From: Thermohalobaculum xanthum | GTDB taxonomy: Bacteria > Pseudomonadota > Alphaproteobacteria > Rhodobacterales > Rhodobacteraceae | Assembly: GCF_016623495.1 (NCBI RefSeq) | Contig: NZ_JAEHHL010000007.1 | Location: forward strand, 186,001-250,000 | DNA: 64,000 nucleotides | Reading direction: 5' to 3' | In this document: positions 32,275 through 40,696 of the stretch, one piece after another | Numbering within the stretch: position 1 is the first letter of the stretch | Layout: each line of letters starts with the position of its first letter | Made by a program: the position numbers and the translations under genes | Notes under the pieces: model-generated | Seen by the model: only the letters and a program-made list of their open reading frames with translations | Told to the model about the DNA's origin: nothing | The model's database searches: none

Positions 32275-32868
32275 TCAGTCCTCCCGCCGGTCGCCGTTCG
32301 TATAGGCCGAAAGCTCGGCATCGAGCGCGCGCCGCCGGTCGGCGGCCAGCGCCTCGAGCTTCTTGCGCCGCCTTTCCTGATACGCCTCGACGATGGGGCC
32401 GAGCAACCAGTAGGCGGCGAACGAGGTCAGCAGCCCCGGCGCGATGCCGCCAACCAGGTAGGGCACGAAGATCGTCTCGATATTCGCGACCAGCCAGTGG
32501 ACCGAGAAGCCCTCGTCGACGACATGCGGCTTGTTGCCGAGGATCAGCCAGCCGGTCTGCAGCGAAGCGGCGGCGATGAAGGGGAAGGTCAGGGGGTTGC
32601 CGACGGCGGTGCCAAAGGCCGACGCGAGCAGGTTCCCGCGCAGCAGGAAGGCAAGCGCCGCGGCGATGCCGAAATGGAAACCGAAGAACGGCGTGAACGA
32701 GGCCATGGCGCCGCAGGCGAAGCCCAGCGCGATGCGGTGCGGGCTGTCGGGCAGGCGGTGGATGCGCTTGCGCAGGTAATGGACGCCGCGCAGCGCGCCC
32801 TTGCGCGGATACATGATCTCGCGCATCCGGTCCCAGAAGGGCGGCTTCTCACGCCGTTTGAAGATCAT
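32275..32868 (-). CDS. DUF2062 domain membrane protein
   Basis: A 197-residue protein with a basic N-terminus ([24 protein letters not shown]), two to three membrane segments within about residues 48-155, and a charged C-terminal helix. The block [20 protein letters not shown] and [13 protein letters not shown] mark DUF2062. Function is unknown. It sits between rsh and pdxJ, its usual place in Rhodobacterales. Confidence 0.88.
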   Translation of the reverse strand: MIFKRREKPPFWDRMREIMYPRKGALRGVHYLRKRIHRLPDSPHRIALGFACGAMASFTPFFGFHFGIAAALAFLLRGNLLASAFGTAVGNPLTFPFIAAASLQTGWLILGNKPHVVDEGFSVHWLVANIETIFVPYLVGGIAPGLLTSFAAYWLLGPIVEAYQERRRKKLEALAADRRRALDAELSAYTNGDRRED

Positions 32869-32923
32869 ACGCCACCGCTCCCACGCAATTCTCGCCGCGA
32901 CCTTAACCGTGCGGCCACTCGGC

Positions 32924-35122
32924 TCAAGCCCCGGCGGCCGGATCCGTGCCCAATGGCAGGCGCGGCTGATCGACGCTGAGTTCCTGACCGGGCGGCGGTG
33001 CGTGCCGCGCGCGCTCGACCTTGTTCACGAAGCTCTGTGCCCTGAGGGATGTGAGGATGTCGTTGAGGTGGCGCAAGTCGCGGACCTCGATATCCATGGT
33101 CATCAGGAAGAAATCGGGCTTGCGGGTGCTCACGCCGATATTGTCGATATTGGCATTCTGCTCGCCCACCAGCGTGCAGACCTTGCCCAGCGTGCCCGGC
33201 TGGTTGAGCAAGGTGAGGTCGATGCGCGCCAGGTTGGCCGGCGTGCGCGAGGCGTCGGGCGACCAGCGCAGGTCGTGCCAGCGCGTCAGGTCGGCCTCGT
33301 GCTGCTCGAGGATCGGGCAGGACATCTCGTGCACCACCACGCCGCCGCGGCGCGCAAGGCCGATGATCCGCTCGCCCGGCACGGGCAGGCAGGTTTGGCA
33401 GAAGATCACCGCCGCGCCGCGGCTGACGCCGCGCACACGCTTGGGATCGGTCAGCGCCTCGGCCGGCTCGGGTGCCACCTCCTCGACCGCGTTGGGGCTT
33501 GGATAGATCGCCTCGTAGACCTGGTGGGCGGAGAGTTCGCCGCGCGCGAGCTGGACGAGCATTGCCTCGACCGAGGGCTGGCCGAGCTTGACCGCCGCGG
33601 CCTGGTAGGCCTTGGCGCCGCCCTCGCGGCCGCGCCGGGCGAAGGTCTGCTCGATCAGGTCGCGCCCCAGCGCCAGTTCCTCCTCGCGCTGCCGGTCGCG
33701 CAGGGCGCGCCGGATCGCGTGCTTGGCGCGGCCGGTCTTGGCCATGTCTTCCCAGTGCGGCGAGGGGCGCTGGCCCTCGGCCGTGATGATCTCGACCTGC
33801 TGGCCGTTGCGCAGCCGGGTCCAGAGCGGCACGCGCCGCCCGTCGACCAGCGCGCCGGCGCAGCGCTCGCCGATACGGGTGTGGATGGCATAGGCGAAAT
33901 CGATCGGCGTCGCGCCGCGCGGCAGCCCGACCACCTCGCCCTTCGGCGTGAAGCAAAAGACCTGGTCGGTGAACATGTCGAGCTTGACATGCTCGAGGAA
34001 CTCCTGCGGCTCGTTGCCCGCCTCGATGCGCGCCAGCAGATCGCGCAACCAGCTGTAGGGATCGACCGCGAAGGGGTTCTCGACCCGCTCGCCGTCGCGA
34101 TAGGCCCAGTGCGCCGCCACGCCGGTCTCGGCGACGGCATGCATCTGCCAGGTGCGTATCTGCATCTCGACGCGCGCGGCACCCGGCCCCGACACGGTGG
34201 TGTGGATCGAGCGATAGCCGTTCGCCTTGGGCCCCGAGATGTAGTCCTTGAACCGCCCCGGCACCGCGCGCCAGTGGCGATGGATCGCGCCCAGCGCGGC
34301 GTAGCAGTCCGCATCCGTGGTCACGATCACGCGGAAGCCGTAGATGTCCGAGAGCTGCGAGAAGCTGATCTGCTTCTCCTCCATCTTGCGCCAGATCGAG
34401 TAGGGCTTCTTCTCGCGCCCGCGCACCTCGGCCTCGATCCCCGCCTCGGCAAGGACCCGCGACAGCTCGGCCGAGATCTTCGGGATCAGGTCGCCGCTGT
34501 CGCGCCGGAGCTTGAGGAAGCGGCGCATGATCGAGGTGCGGGCCTCGGGGTTGAGGACCTCGAAGGCCAGGTCCTCGAGTTCCTCGCGCATCGACTGCAT
34601 GCCCATCCGGCCTGCCAGCGGCGCGTAGATGTCCATCGTCTCCTGCGCGATGCGGCGGCGCTTCTCGGGCTTGAGATGGTCGAGCGTGCGCATGTTGTGC
34701 AGGCGATCGGCCAGCTTGACCAGGATCACCCGCACGTCCTTGGCCATGGCCAGCAGGAGCTTGCGGAAATTCTCTGCCTGCGCCGTCTCGGTCGAGGTGA
34801 CCTCGAGCTTGGTGAGCTTGGTCACGCCGTCGACGAGGCCGGCGATCTCCTCGCCGAACAGGCGCGCGATCTCGTCCGAGGTCGCGGGCGTGTCCTCGAC
34901 GGTGTCGTGCAGCAGGGCCGTCACGATGGTCGAGTCGTCGAGGCGCAGATCGGTCAGGATCGACGCGACCTCGAGCGGGTGGCCCCAGTAGGGCTCGCCG
35001 CTCGCGCGCCGCTGGTTGGCATGCGCGGTCGCGCCGAAGACATAGGCGCGGTTGAGCAGCGCCTCGTCGGTGTTGGGGTTATAGTCGCGGACCTTCTCGA
35101 CCAGCTCGTATTGGCGGATCAC
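32924..35122 (-). CDS. rsh: Bifunctional (p)ppGpp synthetase/hydrolase (RelA/SpoT homologue)
   Basis: A 732-residue stringent-response enzyme. The hydrolase HD domain holds His72-Asp73 and Glu76-Asp77 (LLHDTVEDT), so hydrolysis should be intact. The synthetase domain has YGFRVIVTTDADCY and the motif RFKDYIS; the RxKD form is typical of bifunctional enzymes. TGS (VFCFTPKGEVVGLPRGATPID) and C-terminal ACT domains follow. The start is GTG at 35122 with GGAGCG upstream. It is the likely only long RSH of the cell, as in most alphaproteobacteria, and is cotranscribed with rpoZ 40 nt upstream. Confidence 0.96.
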   Translation of the reverse strand: MIRQYELVEKVRDYNPNTDEALLNRAYVFGATAHANQRRASGEPYWGHPLEVASILTDLRLDDSTIVTALLHDTVEDTPATSDEIARLFGEEIAGLVDGVTKLTKLEVTSTETAQAENFRKLLLAMAKDVRVILVKLADRLHNMRTLDHLKPEKRRRIAQETMDIYAPLAGRMGMQSMREELEDLAFEVLNPEARTSIMRRFLKLRRDSGDLIPKISAELSRVLAEAGIEAEVRGREKKPYSIWRKMEEKQISFSQLSDIYGFRVIVTTDADCYAALGAIHRHWRAVPGRFKDYISGPKANGYRSIHTTVSGPGAARVEMQIRTWQMHAVAETGVAAHWAYRDGERVENPFAVDPYSWLRDLLARIEAGNEPQEFLEHVKLDMFTDQVFCFTPKGEVVGLPRGATPIDFAYAIHTRIGERCAGALVDGRRVPLWTRLRNGQQVEIITAEGQRPSPHWEDMAKTGRAKHAIRRALRDRQREEELALGRDLIEQTFARRGREGGAKAYQAAAVKLGQPSVEAMLVQLARGELSAHQVYEAIYPSPNAVEEVAPEPAEALTDPKRVRGVSRGAAVIFCQTCLPVPGERIIGLARRGGVVVHEMSCPILEQHEADLTRWHDLRWSPDASRTPANLARIDLTLLNQPGTLGKVCTLVGEQNANIDNIGVSTRKPDFFLMTMDIEVRDLRHLNDILTSLRAQSFVNKVERARHAPPPGQELSVDQPRLPLGTDPAAGA

Positions 35123-35162
35123 CTAGACTACGCTCCGCTCGGGCCGGCGCCGGCCGTGCCGT

Positions 35163-35534
35163 TCAGCCTCTGTCCTGCTCGGCCATCAGGGCGCGGAGAA
35201 GCTTCTCCTCGTCCAAATCGTCCGTCGCGGGCTGCGGCGGTGCCGGCTGGACGCCGACCTCGGCGCCAAGCAGCATCGCCATGTTGTCCTCTTCCGGCTC
35301 GTCGACCTCGATCTGCCGCTGCGACGCCTCGATCGCCTGCTCGCGCAGCACGTCGGGCTCGAGCGTCTCATCGGCGATCTCGCGCAGGGCGACCACGGGG
35401 TTCTTGTCGTTGTCGCGGTCGATGGTGATCGGCGCGCCGGACGAGATCGTGCGCGCGCGGTGCGCGGCAAGCATCACGAGGTCGAACCGGTTGGGGACCT
35501 TGTCCACGCAGTCTTCAACGGTGACGCGGGCCAT
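35163..35534 (-). CDS. rpoZ: RNA polymerase omega subunit
   Basis: A 123-residue protein that assists assembly of the beta' subunit. It starts [20 protein letters not shown] and contains the conserved [12 protein letters not shown] and [13 protein letters not shown]. The acidic C-terminal extension (about residues 75-123) is longer than in enterobacteria and common in alphaproteobacteria. It lies upstream of rsh; omega forms part of a ppGpp site in other proteobacteria, which fits the pairing. It has a clear promoter at 35574-35602. Confidence 0.95.
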   Translation of the reverse strand: MARVTVEDCVDKVPNRFDLVMLAAHRARTISSGAPITIDRDNDKNPVVALREIADETLEPDVLREQAIEASQRQIEVDEPEEDNMAMLLGAEVGVQPAPPQPATDDLDEEKLLRALMAEQDRG

Positions 35535-35573
35535 GAGGCATCTCCCTGTCGCTGATCCTGATCGGAAGTGCGG

Positions 35574-35602
35574 TGTATATGGTGCAGATGCGGCGAATTC
35601 AA
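35574..35602 (-). promoter_or_regulatory. Sigma-70 type promoter of rpoZ-rsh
   Basis: Read on the minus strand: TTGAAT (35602-35597), a 17-nt spacer, then TATACA (35579-35574). This is a near-consensus promoter with ideal spacing, about 40 nt upstream of the rpoZ ATG at 35534. The predicted leader is about 33 nt. Confidence 0.75.
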
Positions 35603-35634
35603 GACGCAGCGCCCCATGCCGTCTCCGGGCGCCC

Positions 35635-36198
35635 TCATGGCAGTGCGACGACCTCGGCGCGCGCGGCCTCGGGAAGGGCCGCGAGCATCTCGGCGACCGA
35701 CCGGCCCGTGAGGGGGTGGCGCCACTCGGGCGCGATGTCGGCGAGCGGGACCAGAACGAAGGCACGCTCGTGCAGGCGCGGATGCGGCAGGATCAGGCGC
35801 GGCGGCACCAGCGTCTGCGCCTTGCCCAGGTCGAGCGCGATCCAGTCGCGCACCGTTTGTGCGTCGGGAAGCATGGCATCGCCCATCGCGATGAGGTCGA
35901 GGTCGCAGACCCGCGGCGCCCAGCGCGCCTTGCGCCTGCGCCCGAGCGTTTCCTCGACCGCGTGCAGGCGCTCGAGCAGCTCGGCCGGCTCGAGACCAGT
36001 CTCGACGCGCGCGGCGCCGTTCACGAAATCGGGACCGCTGCCGGGGGGAAAAGCAGGCGTGCGAAACCAGCGCGACGGTTGGATCGCATCGATTCCGTCA
36101 CTATCCTTTAGTATAGCCAACGCTAGGCATAAGGTCGCCTTGATGTCGGCATTACCCGATGGGATATTTGCGCCCAAGGCAATCAAGGCAGTCGGCAT
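35635..36198 (-). CDS. folK: 2-amino-4-hydroxy-6-hydroxymethyldihydropteridine diphosphokinase
   Basis: A 187-residue kinase that activates the pterin substrate used by FolP (also in this window). It starts [20 protein letters not shown], with the signature [16 protein letters not shown] and [16 protein letters not shown]. The ATG at 36198 gives the normal beginning. It is upstream of rpoZ on the same strand but separated by about 100 nt with its own promoter for rpoZ, so probably an independent unit. Confidence 0.94.
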   Translation of the reverse strand: MPTALIALGANIPSGNADIKATLCLALAILKDSDGIDAIQPSRWFRTPAFPPGSGPDFVNGAARVETGLEPAELLERLHAVEETLGRRRKARWAPRVCDLDLIAMGDAMLPDAQTVRDWIALDLGKAQTLVPPRLILPHPRLHERAFVLVPLADIAPEWRHPLTGRSVAEMLAALPEAARAEVVALP

Positions 36199-36324
36199 GC
36201 CGGCTCCGCAATGAATGGAATTCCGTTTCGGTCCGGAGTAAAGAGTGCCCCCCGAATCGCGCGCCCCGCGGACCATCAACCGCCATCTGGCAATTCACCA
36301 TGTGGCATAGTGCCTGAGGAAATT

Positions 36325-36918
36325 ATGTTCTATCGCGACGAGCGTCTCGCTCTCTTCATCGACGGCTCGAACCTTTACGCTGCGACCAAGGCTCTGGGCT
36401 TCGATATAGATTACAAGCTTCTGAGATCCGAGTTCCTGCGCCGCGGAAAGCTGGTTCGCGCCTTCTACTACACCGCCCTGATCGAGAACGAGGAATATTC
36501 CCCGATCCGCCCGCTGGTGGACTGGCTCGATTACAACGGCTTCACGCTGGTGACCAAGCCCGCCAAGGAGTTCACCGACTCGACCGGCCGGCGCAAGGTC
36601 AAGGGCAACATGGACATCGAGCTCGCGATCGACGCGATGGAGATGGCCAACTATGTCGAGCACATCGTGCTGTTCTCGGGCGATGGCGACTTCCGCCCGT
36701 TGGTGGCGGCGCTGCAGCGCAAGGGCGTGCGCGTCTCGGTCGTCTCGACCATCCGCTCGTCGCCGCCGATGATCGCCGACGACCTGCGCCGCCAGGCCGA
36801 CAACTTCATCGAGCTCGAGGAGCTGCGCGAAGTGATCGGCCGCCCGCCGCGCGAGGACCGCGCCGCCCCCCGCAACGGCCGCGAGACGGAAGAAGCCGAC
36901 AACGGCGCCGAGGGCTGA
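36325..36918 (+). CDS. NYN domain (LabA/DUF88-like) protein
   Basis: A 197-residue protein with a PIN-like NYN nuclease fold. Conserved acidic residues are in LALFIDGSNLYAA, VKGNMDIELAIDAM and VLFSGDGDFRPLVAAL. NYN proteins are predicted or shown RNases in RNA processing; this one's target is unknown. The C-terminal 30 residues are charged and disordered-looking. ATG 36325 follows GAGGA. It is divergent from folK and 21 nt upstream of the uracil-DNA glycosylase gene. Confidence 0.9.
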   Translation: MFYRDERLALFIDGSNLYAATKALGFDIDYKLLRSEFLRRGKLVRAFYYTALIENEEYSPIRPLVDWLDYNGFTLVTKPAKEFTDSTGRRKVKGNMDIELAIDAMEMANYVEHIVLFSGDGDFRPLVAALQRKGVRVSVVSTIRSSPPMIADDLRRQADNFIELEELREVIGRPPREDRAAPRNGRETEEADNGAEG

Positions 36919-36939
36919 TCCACAGCCCCGCGCATTACC

Positions 36940-37581
36940 GTGCCCCAACCCGCATCCGAGGCGCCGCGCGACTGCACGCTTTGTCCGCGGCTGGTCGCCT
37001 ATCGCGACGCGAATCGCGCAGCCGAGCCTGACTGGTTCAACGGCGCGGTGCCGAGCTTTGGCGACCCGGATGCGTGGCTCTTGGTGGTCGGCCTCGCGCC
37101 CGGCGTGACCGGGGCGAACCGGACCGGCAGGCCCTTCACCGGCGATTTCGCGGGCTCGCTGCTCTATGGCACGCTGGCGAAGTTCGGTCTCACGCGCGGC
37201 GTCTTCGCGGCGCGGCCCGATGACGGGTTGCAGCTGCGCGGGGCGATGGTGACGAACGCGGTGCGATGCGTGCCGCCGCAGAATCGGCCGACCGGGGCCG
37301 AGGTGAACGCCTGCCGCTCATTCCTGGCCGCCCGCATCGCGGCGCTGCCGCGGCTCGGCACGATCGTGACGCTGGGCAAGATCGCGCATGATTCGACGAT
37401 TCGCGCGCTGGGCGGCCGGGTGGCGCAGCATCCCTTCGGGCATGGCGCGGCCTCGCGCATCGGCGAGTTGCGGATCCATGCGAGCTATCACTGCTCGCGC
37501 TACAACACCAATACCGGCCGGCTGACGCCCGAGATGTTCGAGGCGGTGTTCGCAGCCGCGACCGCGGGTGCGCCCCGCTGA
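36940..37581 (+). CDS. Family 5 uracil-DNA glycosylase (UdgB type)
   Basis: A 213-residue base-excision repair enzyme. The N-terminal cysteines CTLCPRLVAYR and later Cys in NAVRCVPPQ and VNACRSFL form the 4Fe-4S set. The active-site motif GLAPGVTGANRTGRPFTGDF and the C-terminal HASYHCSRYNTNTGRLT match family 5 rather than family 4. The start is GTG at 36940. Family 5 enzymes also act on hypoxanthine and other deaminated bases. It lies right after the NYN gene. Confidence 0.9.
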   Translation: MPQPASEAPRDCTLCPRLVAYRDANRAAEPDWFNGAVPSFGDPDAWLLVVGLAPGVTGANRTGRPFTGDFAGSLLYGTLAKFGLTRGVFAARPDDGLQLRGAMVTNAVRCVPPQNRPTGAEVNACRSFLAARIAALPRLGTIVTLGKIAHDSTIRALGGRVAQHPFGHGAASRIGELRIHASYHCSRYNTNTGRLTPEMFEAVFAAATAGAPR

Positions 37582-37654
37582 CTCCGGGGCGACTGGCGCG
37601 CCGGCGCGGGCCGCCATAGGATCGGGCGCCCGCGCATCGAAGGATCACCGACAT

Positions 37655-38245
37655 ATGGCCAGCCAGACCACGCCCCACCCCAGCGCCACCGACCGCGCGC
37701 GCGACCGGGCCGAGCTTGCCGCAGCGCTGCCCCATATCCTGGCCGCGCTGGCGGATGTGGGGACGCTCGACATGATCGTCGTGCGGCCCGAGCACGGGCT
37801 GCGCCGGGACGTCGCGCATACGCGCCTGACGGCGAGCCACGGGGTCGAGGGCGACCACTGGTCGCGCGGCTGCTGGCGCACGACCGAGGACGGCCGGCCC
37901 CATCCCGACGTCCAGATCTGCCTGATGATGTCGCGCATGATCGGGGCGATCGCGGGCGAACGCGCGCGATGGGCCGCGGCGGGAGACAACCTGTTCATCG
38001 ACATGAACCTCACGCCCGCGAACCTGCCGCCCGGCAGTCGGATCGCGATCGGGTCGTGCATCCTCGAGATCACCGCCGAGCCGCATAACGGTTGCCAGAG
38101 CTTCATCGACCGCTATGGCCGCGACGCCTGCGTCTTCGTCAACACCGGCGACGGCAAGACGCACCGGCTGCGCGGGATCTATGCCCGGGTCGTGCAGGAC
38201 GGGACGGTGACCGCCGGCGACGCCGTGCGCAAGCTGGCCGGCTGA
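37655..38245 (+). CDS. MOSC domain protein
   Basis: A 196-residue protein whose core (about residues 35-195) shows the MOSC fold: LTASHGVEGDHW, then NLFIDMNLTPANLPPGSRIAIG and the conserved cysteine in EPHNGCQSFIDRYG. MOSC domains use a cysteine to handle sulfur or bind molybdenum cofactor. Cellular role is unknown. ATG 37655 is chosen for the typical start; it follows the glycosylase by 73 nt. Confidence 0.87.
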   Translation: MASQTTPHPSATDRARDRAELAAALPHILAALADVGTLDMIVVRPEHGLRRDVAHTRLTASHGVEGDHWSRGCWRTTEDGRPHPDVQICLMMSRMIGAIAGERARWAAAGDNLFIDMNLTPANLPPGSRIAIGSCILEITAEPHNGCQSFIDRYGRDACVFVNTGDGKTHRLRGIYARVVQDGTVTAGDAVRKLAG

Positions 38246-38289
38246 CGACCGGGCCCACGAGACCCAGCGGATCGGAGCTTCGCCCGAGG

Positions 38290-39828
38290 ATGACCCGGAT
38301 CGCCATCGCCGGCTTCCAGCACGAGACCAACACCTTCGCCACCGGCAAGGCCGGGTTCCACGAGTTCGACATCGCCGATTCATGGCCGGGCCTTCTGGCT
38401 GGCGAGGCGGTGATCGCGCAGACGCTTGGCCTGAACCTGCCCGTCGCCGGCTTTGCCGCCGCGGCGCGGCGCGCGCACGGCGTGGAACTGGTGCCACTCA
38501 TGTGGTGCGCGGCCGAGCCCTCGGGCCATGTCACGGACGAGGCCTTCGAGCGCATCGCGGGGATGCTGATCGACGGTCTCCGCCGCGCGGGGCGGATCGA
38601 CGGGCTCTATCTCGACCTGCACGGCGCGATGGTGACCGAGAGCCATGATGACGGCGAGGGCGAACTGCTGCGCCGCCTGCGCGCCGAGCTGGGCGGGGCG
38701 CTGCCGATCGTCGCGAGTCTCGACCTGCATGCGAATGTCACGCCCGCCATGGTCGGGCACGCCACCGCGCTGACGCTCTACCGGACCTATCCGCATCTCG
38801 ACATGGCGGCGAGCGGAGCGCGCTGCCTGCCGATCCTGATGCGCGCCATCGAAGGGGCGGCGCCCTGCAAGGCGTTCCGGCAGGCGCCCTATCTCATCCC
38901 CCTCCACGCCCAGTTCACGGGGGCCGAGCCCTGCCGGTCGCTCTATCGCGCGCTGGAGGAGTTCGGAGGCGAGGGCGTCTCGGCCGATATCGCGCTCGGC
39001 TTCACGGCGGCGGATATCTTCGATGCGGGGCCGTCGGTGGTGGCCTATGCGCCGGATCAGGCGGTGGCCGATGCCGTCGTGGACAGGCTCATCGGCGCCA
39101 TCGCGGCTGCCGAGGGCGCCTTCGACTGCGGGATGCTGAGCCCGGCCGAGGCAGTGCGGGTCGCGATGGCGAACCGCGGCGACAGGCCCGTGGTGATCGC
39201 CGATGTGCAGGACAACCCCGGCGCGGGGGCGAGCTCGGACTCGACCGGGCTGCTCGCCGCGCTGGTGGCCGAGGGGGCGGAGGGCGCGGTGCTGGGGCTG
39301 CTCAATGATCCCGAAATGGCGGCGCGCGCGCATGCGGCGGGGCTTGGTGAGGTGATCGCCGGGCCGCTCGGCGGCAAGTCCGGCCTGCCGGGTCAGGCGC
39401 CCTTCGAGGGCCGGTTCCGGGTCGAGGCGCTGAGCGACGGGCAATGCCGCTTCACGGGCGAGATGTATGGCGGCGGGATCGCCGTGCTGGGCCCGACGGC
39501 GGTGCTGCGGGTCGAGGACGCGCGGGCCGATGTACGCGTTGTCGTCGGCAGCCACCGCAGCCAGTGCCTCGACCGTGCGATCTTCACCCATATCGGGATC
39601 GACCCAAGCCGCCAGCGCATCGTCGCGGTCAAGAGCACGGCCCATTTCCGCGCCGATTTCGACCCGATCGCGGCCCAGACGCTGATCGCGGCGGCGCCCG
39701 GGGGCTTTCCCTGCGATCTGGCCGCGATCCCCTATCGCCGGCTTCGTCCGGGCGTTCGGCTGGGGCCATGTGGCCCCTGTTCTCAGGGCATGGTGCAGTA
39801 CCAGAAATCGACGGGCCGGGTCCCATAG
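38290..39828 (+). CDS. M81 family metallopeptidase (MlrC-like)
   Basis: A 512-residue protein of the MlrC (microcystinase C) family. Zinc-site motifs are FQHETNTF near the N-terminus, YLDLHGAMVTE and SLDLHANVTPAM; the C-terminal domain has VVIADVQDNPGAGASSDST and AVKSTAHFRADF. MlrC of sphingomonads finishes microcystin breakdown; homologues here likely act on other small peptides or amides. The last 22 residues after RRLRPGVRL (Cys-containing, ending GRVP) are unlike the usual end and run up to a low-GC patch. Confidence 0.9.
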   Translation: MTRIAIAGFQHETNTFATGKAGFHEFDIADSWPGLLAGEAVIAQTLGLNLPVAGFAAAARRAHGVELVPLMWCAAEPSGHVTDEAFERIAGMLIDGLRRAGRIDGLYLDLHGAMVTESHDDGEGELLRRLRAELGGALPIVASLDLHANVTPAMVGHATALTLYRTYPHLDMAASGARCLPILMRAIEGAAPCKAFRQAPYLIPLHAQFTGAEPCRSLYRALEEFGGEGVSADIALGFTAADIFDAGPSVVAYAPDQAVADAVVDRLIGAIAAAEGAFDCGMLSPAEAVRVAMANRGDRPVVIADVQDNPGAGASSDSTGLLAALVAEGAEGAVLGLLNDPEMAARAHAAGLGEVIAGPLGGKSGLPGQAPFEGRFRVEALSDGQCRFTGEMYGGGIAVLGPTAVLRVEDARADVRVVVGSHRSQCLDRAIFTHIGIDPSRQRIVAVKSTAHFRADFDPIAAQTLIAAAPGGFPCDLAAIPYRRLRPGVRLGPCGPCSQGMVQYQKSTGRVP

Positions 39829-39999
39829 CAGCTACTGCTGCTCGCGCTAAAACACGAACATGCCACGCCTGACGGCAGGGTTGTCCGAGGCGGTGTTTGG
39901 GGCGGTCGTGGTGTTAGACTTCGATCGAGCATTGCGCCCTATCGAACGCGCCGACATGATTATTTTCGGAAGTATTTTGACGACGGGTGCGGAATATCC
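39829..39999. other. Low-GC intergenic stretch before the orphan gene
   Basis: This short region and the following gene are clearly poorer in G+C than the flanking genes. TTTTGACG lies at about 39976, and CGGAATATCC precedes the next start. No inverted repeats marking a mobile element were found. Confidence 0.5.
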
Positions 40000-40665
40000 A
40001 TGAGTTTCATCAGACTGCTTGTTGCGGCACTCACAAGCCTTTCGATTTCGATTTCCACCTCGATCTCGGTCGCCAGCGAGCCGGCGACCCAGCAGGAAAT
40101 GGCGGAAGAAATGATGCGGCTCGCGTCTCGGTATGTTGGCCCCGACATTCGTCGTCGCGCTCCGGCTGGTTCCTCGACCGAATATATCACTGGCCCGGTG
40201 AATTCATTCTTACGCATCACCGACTGCCAGTTCGAATTTCACTGGGACGACCAGTCGCGCGCAGTCATGTCTTGGGAACTCGGGAAATACTCGGTCGATT
40301 CCGAGCCTACGCAGTTCGATGCGACGACGTTCGTTGCGTCCTTCGAACTCGATCCCAGGTGGCTGGCCGACCATCGGCGGGGTGGTACGTTGCGTCATGA
40401 GACGGAAAAGACCTTAGAATATCACTTCAAGCTCAATGGTGACCCGAGCCCCTCCAGGGCAGCCCGGATCATGATGGCGCCGGGGGTCCTGGATGGCATG
40501 TTCGGCGAGCACCTTCGGTCAAACCACTATCGCAGTCAGGAAGATGGCAGGATCGTCTATGTAGGTTCGGTGTATGAAGCGGTAGTCAAGCTGCGCCCCG
40601 AGGATGCCCCCGCCTTCATCGCCCTGGCTCGCGAATACAGGCAACGTTTCTGCATGATCGAGTAG
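40000..40665 (+). CDS. Orphan secreted protein of unknown function
   Basis: A 221-residue precursor that I do not recognise. It has a signal peptide (MSFIRLLVAALTSLSISISTSISVAS, given here in two parts: 16 residues, then a Ser/Ile-rich run) and a mature domain of about 195 residues rich in charged and aromatic residues, with one cysteine in FLRITDCQFEFHWDD and one near the C-terminus (RQRFCMIE). These two could form a disulfide. Sample lines of this gene contain about 45-57 percent G+C, against about 68 percent around it, so horizontal gain is likely. Periplasmic location is inferred. Confidence 0.7.
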   Translation: MSFIRLLVAALTSLSISISTSISVASEPATQQEMAEEMMRLASRYVGPDIRRRAPAGSSTEYITGPVNSFLRITDCQFEFHWDDQSRAVMSWELGKYSVDSEPTQFDATTFVASFELDPRWLADHRRGGTLRHETEKTLEYHFKLNGDPSPSRAARIMMAPGVLDGMFGEHLRSNHYRSQEDGRIVYVGSVYEAVVKLRPEDAPAFIALAREYRQRFCMIE

Positions 40666-40696
40666 ATTTGTTGCGGCGAGCAGTAATTCGGTTCGC

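Noticed and set aside
32801-35428. An 875-codon frame opposite rsh
   Set aside because: Antisense shadow; the rsh product is complete with HD, synthetase, TGS and ACT parts.
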